This document shows, piece by piece, positions 55,799-63,937 of a stretch of DNA of 64,000 bases. The DNA comes from Neoarius graeffei (Eukaryota > Chordata > Actinopteri > Siluriformes > Ariidae), in contig NC_083571.1 in assembly GCF_027579695.1 (NCBI RefSeq), positions 84,891,888 to 84,955,887 on the forward strand. The letters run 5' to 3'. The notes under the pieces are model-generated. The model was given only the letters and a program-made list of their open reading frames with translations, was not told the origin of the DNA and did no database searches. The translations under genes and the position numbers were made by a program. Numbering within the stretch: position 1 is the first letter of the stretch; each line of letters starts with the position of its first letter.

Positions 55799-58480
55799 AC
55801 TTGAGGAATATAGTTACAAAGTGCAATTGTGTAAATAGGAGCTTATGAGTGTCAGTCATTTCTGAATTCATTATAGTTTTAACTTTTAAGTTTATTGTAT
55901 CAAACTGAAGTTATTAACTGTTCAGTGATGGAGACTTGAGTGCAAAATTGTTCTTAGCAATTGCAGTCCTAAGGCTATCCAAGGAAGAACATTTGTAGCC
56001 GTCTCTATGGTTTCTATGTGGTACCATCCACAGTAATTTTATGGGAGGTTTTTGGTTGTCCATGTGGAGCCATCCTTAGTAGCAGCGAGTGATTTTTTTT
56101 TTTTCAGGTGATGAAAGCTCCAAATATGAAGTAGGGCATGAGGATAAATCGGGCAGCTCCAGAGAGCAGAAGGAGTCAGGATCACTGGTAACTCTGGAGA
56201 AGTATACAGTGGCATGCAAAAGTTTGGGCACCCTTACCGAAAATGTCTGTTACTAACAGCAATTTTGACCAGGGGTGCCCAAACCTTTGCATACCACTGT
56301 ATGAAGCAGGGGGAGGGAAACCATCTGTCCAGTCTGTTCAATGTGAATTTTCAGTATCAACAATAAATAAGAAAAACCTTTTTTTTTTTGGTCTGCTCTG
56401 TTGCACAGATAGTCAAATATCAGTGTTGGTGGTGGGGCTGGGTGGTGGAGGGCTGCCCCAGTTCATACGGGATTTTATACCTGGTGTGTGGGTGGAGGTT
56501 GTGGAACTTGACCCGGCTGTACTGGAGGTAGCAAAGACTTGGTTTGGGCTCCAGACTGATGACAGACTGAAGGTAATACTGGGAGATGGTCTAGAACACA
56601 TCAGCGCACTGGAGAACAAGGGTAAGATATATGTTTTCCTTTTACAATTTTGAGATTATCTCCAGTCATTTATGTCAAAATCTAGTTTAAACATGGGTAG
56701 ATTGTTTAATGTTTTTCACTTTCATGAAAGGTGGTCTGAACAAAACAAATATGATAGCATTTTTAAATATTTGATAGTGATTTTATTTCATTCAGAAAGT
56801 CAGATTTTTCATCTTATTAATTGTAGCAAGACTACATGGATTTTAGACTTAACTATATCAAATGATGTAATATTAACCTCGTCATATTTGAAATGCAATA
56901 TTATACTACTGGTGGTCAAATTGGTAAAAATAGGCTAGTCACATGATTTATAGTAAAACAGTAACCTAGTCATATAACAGAAAACTAGTCATATTTGTAA
57001 GGTTTTGCAGTATATAATTCTTCATATAGTTTTTGATCTAAAATCTTTACATTTTTAAAGTTCAGATCTGATCATAATGTTTGTGCAATACTATAAACTG
57101 TGGATAAGTGTTTGCTGATATGGTTTTCATATCACTGTATTAAAGGATATGTATAGTGCCATAATTATGATATTATATAGATTAACATCTGATATGAATG
57201 TTTGTTACATGTCTCATCTCATCTCATCTCATTATCTCTAGCCGCTTTATCCTGTTCTACAGGGTCGCAGGCAAGCTGGAGCCTATCCCAGCTGACTACG
57301 GGCGAAAGGCGGGGTACACCCTGGACAAGTCGCCAGGTCATCACAGGGCTGACACATAGACACAGACAACCATTCACACTCACATTCACACCTACGGTCA
57401 ATTTAGAGCCACCAGTTAACCTAACCTGCATGTCTTTGGACTGTGGGGGAAACCGGAGCACCCGGAGGAAACCCACGCGGACACGGGGAGAACATGCAAA
57501 CTCCGCACAGAAAGGCCCTCGCCGGCCACGGGGCTCGAACCTGGACCTTCTTGCTGTGAGGCAACAGCGCTAACCACTACACCACTGTGCCGCCTGTTTG
57601 TTACATGTATTTAGTGTTATTAATAAAACTGTTCTGTTTATAGATGTACTCTTGAAAATATCTGCCAATGTATTATTTTTCTGTCCCCACTAACTGGAAC
57701 AAATGAGGGATATTTTTACCCATGTTAATATTTTCTGTCCCCTGTTTCTACAACTAGTGAGGGATCTGTCCCCTATTTTCAAATTCCTAGATTAGGCTCT
57801 GTATATGTTTTCAGTCATGTGTACTCATGAAATGCCCAGTATGGTCTGCCAGGCGACTACACCCAACTCTGCTCATTCTCACTCTTCATTCCATCCCTAT
57901 TTATAGGGGGACATTCCTGTGATGTCATCATGTTCGATGTTGACAGCAAGGACCGCTCCCTGGGCATGAGCTGCCCTCCGCCTGCCTTTGTAGAAACATC
58001 CCTGCTGGAGAAAATCTGCAAGTTGTTAACTCCTCGAGGTAGGCTAACGTCGCCTCAGATGCTGTTCTTTTTTATTTAAGGCTTTTTAAAAAAATTATTA
58101 TTGAACTAACAGTCGAGGATTTTGTTGTATATGCACCACAGTGATTTATGCTAAACATCTCCTCTTTTTCTCTCTCTCTCTTTTAAGGAGTGTTTATGTT
58201 AAACTTGGTGTGTCGTGACTCAGCTCTGAGGCAGTCAGTGTTGGAGCGTTTGCAGGCCGTGTTCCCGAGTGTGCTCTCTCGCCCTATTGAGGGTGAAGTG
58301 AACGAGGTGCTGCTGTGCTCACGGGGTGGAGCTGAACGAAGCAAACCAAACACCATCCCACAGGAGCTGCAGCAGGCTGCCAAAAACCTACAGGGGTCGC
58401 TGCAGAGCCACAGTCAGAATGCTCCCTTTAACCCTCAGATAGACATTACTGCAATGCTGAAAGCCTTGCGAGTAGCCTGA
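42323..58480 (+). CDS. METTL13: eEF1A lysine and N-terminal methyltransferase (METTL13), 8 coding exons
   Basis: A cytosolic dual SAM-dependent methyltransferase: in mammals the N-terminal domain methylates Lys55 of eEF1A and the C-terminal domain trimethylates its N-terminus. Coding exons: 42323-42475, 46738-47482, 47560-47759, 47861-48050, 48165-48338, 56409-56621, 57907-58038, 58188-58480. They total 2,100 nt, 699 residues plus TGA, and all phases fit. Domain 1: SADYWERFF near the start, SAM-binding VLVVGCGNS (52-60), DKGTLDA. Linker: a lysine-rich stretch ([11 protein letters not shown]) and [12 protein letters not shown]. Domain 2, spermidine-synthase-like: [33 protein letters not shown], and MLNLVCRD near the C-terminus. 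For exon 6 I chose the acceptor at 56408 because of its T-rich tract and because it yields 699 residues; another AG 15 bp later would remove five residues. Intron 1 (4.3 kb) and intron 5 (8.1 kb) are swollen by transposons, while introns 2-4 are 77-114 bp. The ATG has G at -3. Confidence 0.97.
42657..43031 (-). mobile_element. V-SINE in METTL13 intron 1
   Basis: Full-length reverse copy from CATCTCATCTC repeats to reverse head GTGCCGCC, with a small core deletion (ACTCACACCTACGG). Confidence 0.92.
43125..43615 (-). mobile_element. LINE 3' end, METTL13 intron 1
   Basis: On the minus strand a short coding end ([16 protein letters not shown]) belongs to a LINE ORF2 C-terminus. It is followed by a 3' UTR ending AAAGTTTTATC plus (TAATC)n repeats (plus strand GATTA repeats at 43129-43160). 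A C-run of about 22 lies at 43438-43459. The clade is not assigned. Confidence 0.6.
43930..44652. mobile_element. Tc1-like nonautonomous element, partial, METTL13 intron 1
   Basis: The right part is collinear with the element at 33899-34926 (AACATCAGTG, TAGTGGAAAGCCTT, GTCAGGTGTCCACG, TTGGCCATG). The left boundary is unclear. A type-C SINE is nested near its left side. Confidence 0.5.
43948..44306 (-). mobile_element. SINE with tail type C ('GGGTCGCCACAGCGGATC')
   Basis: Shared core and head in reverse, with a third kind of tail: CTTCTTTCAGCTGCTCCC, GGGTCGCCACAGCGGATC, ATGCCCTTCCTGACGCAAC. Seventeen-bp flanks TTTCTCTTCACTGGAAC (43931) and TTTCCCTTCATTGGAAC (44309) form the target duplication (15 of 17). 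Confidence 0.85.
44881..46487 (-). mobile_element. Tc1-like transposon, METTL13 intron 1
   Basis: Inverted ends CGACCCCGATTCCAAAAAAG / TTTTTTGGAATCGGGGTTG with TA borders, 1.6 kb. It carries a broken transposase. Confidence 0.92.
45103..46140 (-). pseudogene. Tc1-type transposase, frameshifted
   Basis: The open part (46002-45103) has 299 codons: [17 protein letters not shown], then D in LWSDESKF, D in FQHDNAKPH and E in LSPIENIWR (DD34E spacing). Upstream the N-terminal helix-turn-helix (QIVEQYQKG) is recognisable, but a TGA near 46086 and a one-base insertion near 46000 (CATAATGATCATC) separate it from the rest. It is inactive. Confidence 0.85.
46488..46705 (-). mobile_element. L2-like LINE 3' UTR fragment just upstream of METTL13 exon 2
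   Basis: GAGGCAACAATCGTAAGGAA, AACTCCCAGAGACAACATC and GAAACTTTGAGAGAAACC match the reverse of the L2 3' UTR at 25640-25700. It ends about 30 bp before the exon 2 acceptor. Confidence 0.5.
48425..48936. mobile_element. Nonautonomous element, probably PIF/Harbinger, METTL13 intron 5
   Basis: Ends GGCCTCTGCATGCTC and AGCATAAATTGGCC, flanked by CTA / TTA triplets. The interior is GC-rich with many CTGCGA/TCGCAG repeats, unlike the AT-rich surroundings. No transposase. The assignment rests on the 3-bp site and GGCC ends. Confidence 0.5.
48937..49452. other. Unassigned intron 5 sequence
   Basis: No repeat or exon was recognised. Confidence 0.35.
52086..52805. mobile_element. 720-bp MITE with GGGGTGTTCACACGGC ends (nest level 4)
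   Basis: Ends AGGGGTGTTCACACGGCA / TGCCGTGTGAACACCCCT, flanked by ACT on both sides (or TA, depending on where the end is placed). CACCGGTGTA-like blocks repeat in inverted order. No coding capacity. The 3-bp duplication allows PIF/Harbinger or another 3-bp superfamily. Confidence 0.72.
52380..52470. mobile_element. Tiny hAT MITE, copy 2 (91 bp; nest level 5)
   Basis: Same ends as 15111 (CAGTGTTGCCAGAT / ATCTGGCAACACTG), with 8-bp flanks GAAGACAC / GAAGCCAC (7 of 8). It lacks about 20 bp present in the other two copies. Confidence 0.88.
54281..54679. other. Unassigned intron 5 sequence
   Basis: A plus-strand frame around 54340-54525 is open for about 60 codons ([15 protein letters not shown]) but matches nothing I know. 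It may be an old transposon. Confidence 0.25.
54680..54822 (-). mobile_element. L2-like LINE 3' UTR fragment
   Basis: AAAGCAGCTTTACAGAAATA, GGATTTATCCCTAATGAGGA and GTGGTGAGGAAAGGCTC match the reverse of the L2 3' UTR. Confidence 0.55.
54824..55220 (+). mobile_element. LINE ORF2 C-terminus and 3' end, second clade
   Basis: About 84 codons with [10 protein letters not shown], then [12 protein letters not shown] and [16 protein letters not shown] before the stop at 55076. This is the C-terminal pattern of LINE ORF2 (SFxPxAIxLxN). An AT-rich 3' UTR follows. No RT domain. Confidence 0.6.
55285..55660 (+). mobile_element. V-SINE in METTL13 intron 5
   Basis: Full-length copy with flanks TTATTCATTCCTGT and TTTATTCCTGT, a target duplication with a small length change. 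Confidence 0.92.
55753..55798 (+). repeat. (CTAT)n microsatellite
   Basis: About eleven uninterrupted tetranucleotide units. Confidence 0.95.
55840..56200 (-). mobile_element. L2-like LINE 3' UTR fragment
   Basis: GGAGACTTGAGTGCAAAATT, GTCCTAAGGCTATCC and GGATAAATCGGGCAGCTCC parallel 51440-51665 in the other L2 copy. Confidence 0.5.
56205..56301. mobile_element. 97-bp Tc1-type MITE
   Basis: Ends TACAGTGGCATGCAAAAGTT / CCTTTGCATACCACTGTA with TA borders. It consists of almost nothing but the two inverted ends and lies about 100 bp before METTL13 exon 6. Confidence 0.85.
57213..57594 (-). mobile_element. V-SINE in METTL13 intron 6
   Basis: Full-length reverse copy with perfect flanks TGTTTGTTACATGT (57199-57212 and 57595-57608). 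Confidence 0.95.
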
Positions 58481-58849
58481 ACTGGCTGTCAGGACACGTC
58501 AGAATGGGGCACACAATTGTGTGCCCACTTTACTGGAACTTTAATATTTTAAAAATTGACATCAGCTTATTTTAAAACCAAAAGCAGATGATTTTTGATT
58601 GTCAAAACTATGCTACACTGTAAAAAAAGAATAGTTGAGAATACTTGAAATTTCAAGGCAACAGTCTGCATTAAGAATTTTGTTTTGCCAATGATGTGCC
58701 CATGATAATCCAAACTATGATAAAACTGTTATCTTTATTAAGAATTCTTAATTAAGTCAATTTTCAATTCCTCATTCTGCCAACATAGATTTCTCTTTTT
58801 GCTGAACAGTGGCATTCACAGTAGTACAAAAAGGCAATTGAGGTTATCA

Positions 58850-59010
58850 GACTTTTTTCACCTTTATTTGGATAGGACAGTGTAGAGACAGGAAATGAGC
58901 GGGAGAGAGGGACGGGGAGGGATCGAGAAATGACCTCGGTTCGATTCCGACCCCGGGTCCCCGGATTTATGGTATGGCGCCTTATCCACCTGAGCCACAC
59001 CCACGACATG
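58850..59010 (-). mobile_element. Short tRNA-type SINE, copy 2
   Basis: Reverse of the GTGGCTCAGGTGGATAAGGC family: CACCTTTATTTGGATAGGAC tail, TTCGATTCCGACCC B-box region, CACCTGAGCCACACCCACG head. Confidence 0.82.
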
Positions 59011-59105
59011 GGTTTTAAAAACTTTATTTCAATATTGAAGTTTTGTAATTGTGTAGAACAATGAAAAAAGGCATGTATAGTTTAATGATAAATTGTGATA
59101 ACCTC

Positions 59106-59272
59106 GGGGGCGTTGTGGCTCAGGTGGATAAGGCAAAAGGTGGTAAATCCGGGGACCCGGGTTCGGTTCCGACCCGAGGTCATTTCCCGATCTCTCTCCC
59201 GCTCATTTCCTGTCTCTACGCTGTCCTATCCAAATAGAGGTGAAAAAAGCCCCAAAAAAATCTAAAAAAAAA
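59106..59272 (+). mobile_element. Short tRNA-type SINE, copy 3, with 15-bp target duplication
   Basis: Head GTTGTGGCTCAGGTGGATAA, B-box GGGTTCGGTTCCGACC, tail ending in an A-run. Perfect AATTGTGATAACCTC at 59091-59105 and 59273-59287; the target was the inner edge of the foldback arm. Confidence 0.9.
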
Positions 59273-59833
59273 AATTGTGATAACCTCAATTGCCTTTTTG
59301 CACTACTGTGAATGCCACTGTTCAGCAAAAAGAGAAATCTATGTTGGCAGAATGAGGAATTGAAAATTGACTTAATTAAGAATTCTTAATAAAGATAACA
59401 GTTTTATCATAGTTTGGATTATCATGGGCACATCGTTGGCAAAACATAAAATTCTTAATGCAGACGGTTGCCTTGAAATTTCAAGTATTCTCAACTATTT
59501 TTTTTACAGTGTATCAACAACATTTGATTCTTTATATTGTCTTGTGCCTGATTTCCCCCCCATTCTTATAAGTGCAGTTTGTAATGTTAAATTTATCTTA
59601 AGACCAATAATAATATAATCAAAAATTATTATAAAAATGTTGCAATGCAGTGCACCTGGGTAATTTCAGGCTTCTGTTTACATTTTTTTCTGGCCCTGAA
59701 ATGAGCTTTGAGCAGATCGAATATCTGCTCAACACCTACCCCTTTTTCTTTGAAAGGAAATTCATGAATCATTTGATATGTGACTTTTCAGTGCAAGTTT
59801 TATCTAAAAAAAAAAAGTCACTGTCAAACTACA

Positions 59834-60526
59834 TTTGTCAGACGTTTACATACAGTGACATGAATGTCATCTTGGATATGAATGTCATGGCAATATTTGG
59901 GCTTTCAGTGATTTTTCCATGAACTGTTCTTTTTCTGTGGCAGAATGATTGTGCAGCATACATCTTTAAAAAAATAGAATTTGGTACACAGTTTTCTTTA
60001 AGTTTTCTGAAATCAACACAGGGTCAAAAGTATACATACACGATCAAAAATGTATATACATTCACTCATCTCATCTCATTATCTCTAGCCGCTTTATCCT
60101 GTTCCACACGGTCGCAGGCAAGCTGGAGCCTATCCCAGCTGACTACGGGCGAAAGGCGGGGTACACCCTGGACAAGTCGCCAGGTCATCACAGGGCCGAC
60201 ACATAGACACAGACAACCATTCACACTCACATTCACACCTACGCTCAATTTAGAGTCACCAGTTAACCTAACCTGCATGTCTTTGGACTGTGGGGGAAAC
60301 CGGAGCACCCGGAGGAAACCCACGCGGACACGGGGAGAACATGCAAACTCCGCACAGAAAGGCCCTCGCCGGCCACGGGGCTCGAACCCGGACCTTCTTG
60401 CTGTGAGGCGACAGCGCTAACCACTACACCACCGTGCCACCCCAGAAAAAGTACAGTTCAGAGAAATCATTCAAAGCCCAAATATTGCCATGACATTCAT
60501 ATCACTGTACATAAATGTCTGACCAC
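59834..60526. mobile_element. Inverted-repeat element with ~90-bp arms, carrying a SINE
   Basis: The left arm has GACATGAATGTCAT, CATGGCAATATTTGGGCTTT and TGTTCTTTTTCTG. The reverse complement of these follows at 60447-60526 (AAAGCCCAAATATTGCCATG). A V-SINE is inserted against the right arm. The superfamily is unassigned. Confidence 0.7.
60066..60443 (-). mobile_element. V-SINE, nested
   Basis: Full-length reverse copy, CATCTCATCTC tail to reverse head GTGCCACCCC. Confidence 0.93.
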
Positions 60527-60617
60527 CTGCCCACTGATCGTTTGAGACGTGTGATGATGGTAAAAACTAAGCTTTTAACTTTTTGTTCATCTGGCAAGTG
60601 AACACAGGGCACCTGAC

Positions 60618-60906
60618 TGAGTAGTATACAACATTTACAGCAATTAGCAGATGCCCTTATCCAGAGCATCTTACAGAAGTGCTTTACACAACACTACAGC
60701 TGAACGATGGCATCCAGTCGACTTACTGGGGGGCGATGAGGGGGTAGTAGCGGCTGAGCTGCTAGGTCTTTGGACTTCTACCTGGTTGGCTGCAAGTTTG
60801 AATCCTGAAAGCTGTCTCTGTTTGGTCCTTGAACAAAACCATTAACCCTCATCTACTCACCTCAATGCGACACAATTTTTGGATAAAGGCATCTGTCAAA
60901 TGAATA
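60618..60906 (+). mobile_element. SINE-like repeat ('GCCCTTATCCAGAGC' family)
   Basis: It begins AGCAGATGCCCTTATCCAGAG and CTTACAGAAGTGCTTTACA, and ends TTTTTGGATAAAGGCATCTG then AAATGAATAAATGTA. Both ends are widespread fish repeat motifs in my memory. Confidence 0.5.
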
Positions 60907-61045
60907 AATGTATATGAAAAATGGTATAATGTATCATTTCTGTTGGGATTATTATGTGGTAATGGAAATTCTGTCCATTTTATATAAACCAGCATAAATA
61001 GTACATAGTACCATGCATTTATTTTAACTATTGATGATTGATTAT

Positions 61046-61409
61046 CAGGGCGGCACAGTGGTGTAGTGGTTAGCACTGTCGCCTCACAGCAAGAAGGTTC
61101 TGGGTTCGAGCCCAGTGGCTGATGAAGGCCTTTCTGTGTGGAGTTTGCATGTTCTCCCCATGTCCGCGTGGGTTTCCTCTGGGTGCTCCGGTTTCCCCCA
61201 CAGTCCAAAGACATGCAGGTTAGGTTAACTGGTGACTCTAAATTGACCGTAGGTGTGAATGGTTGTCTGTGTCTATGTGTCAGCCCTGTGATGACCTGGC
61301 GACTTGTCCAGGGTGTACCCCACCTCTCGCCCATAGTCAGCTGGGATAGGCTCCAGCTTGCCTGTAACCTTGTAGGACAGGATAAGCGGCTACAGATAAT
61401 GGATGGATG
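61046..61409 (+). mobile_element. V-SINE with 13-bp target duplication
   Basis: Full-length copy with a GGAT-type tail, flanked by GATGATTGATTAT (61033-61045 and 61410-61422). Confidence 0.93.
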
Positions 61410-61893
61410 GATGATTGATTATTACATACTCACTGTCCACTTTAATACGAACACCACCTCATTTATGCAGTTATCCAATCAGCCAATTATGTGGTTATAG
61501 CACAGTGCATTAAATCGTACACCGGTCAAGAGCTTCAGTTAATGCTTACATCAAACATCAGAGTGGGATAAATTGTGATCTCTGTGATTTTCATTGTGGT
61601 ATGGTTGATGGTACCAGACGGGCTGGTTTGAGTATTTCAGAAACTGCTGATCTCCTGGGGTTTTCACACACAACAGTCTAGAGTTTACACAGAATGGTGC
61701 AAAAAAGCAGATAACGCTGAGCGAGTAACAGTTTTGTTGGTGGAAATGCCTTTTTGATGAGAGGTCTGAGAAAAATGGCCAGATTGGTTTGAGCTGTCAG
61801 GAAGGATATAGCAACTCATATAATCACAACCATGGTGAGCAGGAAAGCATCTTGGCATGCACAAAACATAGAACCTTGCAGTAGGTGGGCTAC

Positions 61894-62006
61894 CAGTGTT
61901 GCCAGATACTGCTGACGGTTTCCAGCCCAAAATATGTTCCAAACCCGCCAAAATGCACTTGAAACCGTCCAACTTGGGCGGGAAACCGCCCAATCTGGCA
62001 ACACTG
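61894..62006. mobile_element. Tiny hAT MITE, copy 3 (113 bp)
   Basis: CAGTGTTGCCAGAT / ATCTGGCAACACTG ends with perfect 8-bp flanks TGGGCTAC (61886-61893 and 62007-62014). Confidence 0.92.
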
Positions 62007-62378
62007 TGGGCTACAACGGCAGAAGACTACTTTGGGTTCCACTCCTGTCAGCCAAGAATTAGAATCTGAATCGATCATGGAACAGACTCACCCAAACTGT
62101 ACAGTTGAAGATTTTTAATTAAAAAATAGTAGTAGTAATAATAACTGGGCCTTTTTCCAGTCTTCAACTATCCAGTTTGGGTGAGTCTGTGCTCATGATA
62201 GCCTCAGGTTCTTGTTGTTGGCTGACGGAAGTGGAACCTGGTGTGGTCTTTTGCTGTTGTAGCTGATCCAAATTCAAGATTTGAGGCGCTAAGCTGCTTT
62301 TCTGCTTGCCACAGTTGTAAAGAGTGATTATTTGAATTATATTGACTTCCTGGCAGCTCAGACCAGTCTGGTCATCAA

Positions 62379-62697
62379 GTCAAGTCAACTTTATTGTCAA
62401 ATATGCTATACATGCTCGACATACAGCACAGATGAAATATCAGTCCTCTCTGACCCACGGTGCAAACAGGCAATGCAATAAATAAAAATAGAATAATTGA
62501 AAAAAACAAACAATATAAACAGTATAAACACTCTAGACAGGAACTAGACAGACTAAACACTCAAACAATATAAAGAGTATAAATAAACAGTATACACTAG
62601 ATAAGAACAAGACATAGACTAAACACTCAGACAATATAAACAGTATAAACACTCTAGATATGAACTAGACATAGACTAAACACTCATATATATATAT

Positions 62698-62740
<43 letters not shown>

Positions 62741-63215
62741 TTGGTTAAAATAACCAAACAGTCAAGGGCACTTGAGGTATAGCAGGTAAACATGAAACAT
62801 GAAATAAGCAGAATAAACAAACTCTGTTAAGATGAGGTAGTGCGGAATAGTGCAAATGAGCGAGGTAAAGTGAGATGTGTGGTCCCTGAATAATGAACGA
62901 TGAGATGTATGTGTGTGTTGGGGGGGGGGAACTGTGAGGATGACATGTCAGATGCTGAAGGGGGGTGTGCGAGCAGAATCTGTGGCAGGGGGCAGAGGGG
63001 GGATGAGGGGCAGAACAGGGAGGGAGTTGAGCCTCCTGACTGCCTGGTGAAAGAAACTGTCCCTGAGCCTGCTGGTTTTGGCCCGGAGACTCCGCAGTCT
63101 CCTCCCCGACGGCAGCAGGCTGAAGAGGCTGTGAGATGGGTGGGTGGGTGGGGTCACCTGCAATCCTGATGGCTTTGCGGGTGAGGCGGGAGTTATAGAT
63201 ATCCATTAGAGATGC
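62379..63215 (-). mobile_element. LINE ORF2 C-terminus and 3' UTR, third clade
   Basis: On the minus strand a coding end (GRRLRSLRAKTSRLRDSFFH then QAVRRLNS, near 63119-63030) has the SFxxxAVRxLN pattern. The 3' UTR follows and ends with the reverse of AAGTCAAGTCAACTTTATTG at 62379. A (CA)n run lies at 62703-62738. It splits the Tc1-MITE at the sequence CAGTCTGGTCATC. Confidence 0.55.
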
Positions 63216-63493
63216 TCATGCTCCTCTGATCTCTCTCATCAACAAGGTGTTTCAGACTGTCGGCCCTCTGCTCCCAGGATGTTTTTTTTTTTTGCACCAT
63301 TTTGTGTAAACTTCAGAGACTGTTGTGAGTGAAATTCACAGGAGATTAGCCACTTCTGAAATACTCAACAACCATACCACAGTTAGAGAGCTCACACTTT
63401 TCTTCTTCATTCTGATGTTTGATGTGAACTTTAACTGAAGCGCTTGATGTGTGTCTGTAAGATTTTACATATCGTGCTGTTACCACATGACTG

Positions 63494-63937
63494 TAATCCA
63501 TTTAGCAGCGTGTGCGTGTAAATGGAACCGGGTGCACAAACTTGACCTTGAACTTTCTGAGTCCAGGGCAAGGCATAGTCAAGACGCCGGGAAAGATGAA
63601 GGTTGCAGCCGTGATGCACCATCGGTAATCCTCTGCCGCATCCAGGACTAGGCGTTTGTCAGGGGCCTTATCCGTTTGACCTAAAGGCCTGACCACAATG
63701 GCAGCAGTGAGCATTGCTCAGGGGCCCACCCCTATCCACTTGATTCTAACAAAAACCTATACCACAGTGGCAGTGGTATCGTAACCCTGACGTGGGAGGC
63801 TTATGGGTTGTGCACCTTGCCCAAGGGTGCCCCAGAACAGTGGTGACTAGGGGGTAGTGATGTTCTCCCCGGAACCCTGGAGCTCTTGGACTAGGGCCTC
63901 ACCACCGAATGCAGTTTAAAGTCTTACCCAGGATAAC
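63494..63937. mobile_element. Unassigned 444-bp insertion with 11-bp target duplication
   Basis: Perfect CCACATGACTG at 63483-63493 and 63938-63948, in a position where the MITE family is otherwise continuous. The insert has no inverted ends, no A-tail and no ORF I recognise. An 11-bp duplication without inverted ends suggests a retroposed fragment. Confidence 0.55.

Larger units (their letters stand above)
58614..59513. mobile_element. Foldback element with ~235-bp arms, METTL13 3' flank
   Basis: The left arm (58616-58847, starting CACTGTAAAAAAAGAATAG) is repeated in reverse complement at 59277-59511, ending in ACAGTG. TA lies at both borders. The spacer holds two short tRNA SINEs in opposite orientation. 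The right arm contains AATAAA (59388-59393), the first canonical poly(A) signal I noticed after the METTL13 stop. Confidence 0.85.

Noticed and set aside
62745-63206. 153-codon proline- and histidine-rich minus-strand ORF
   Set aside because: It overlaps a LINE 3' end and a CA repeat in another frame and has biased composition; no family features.
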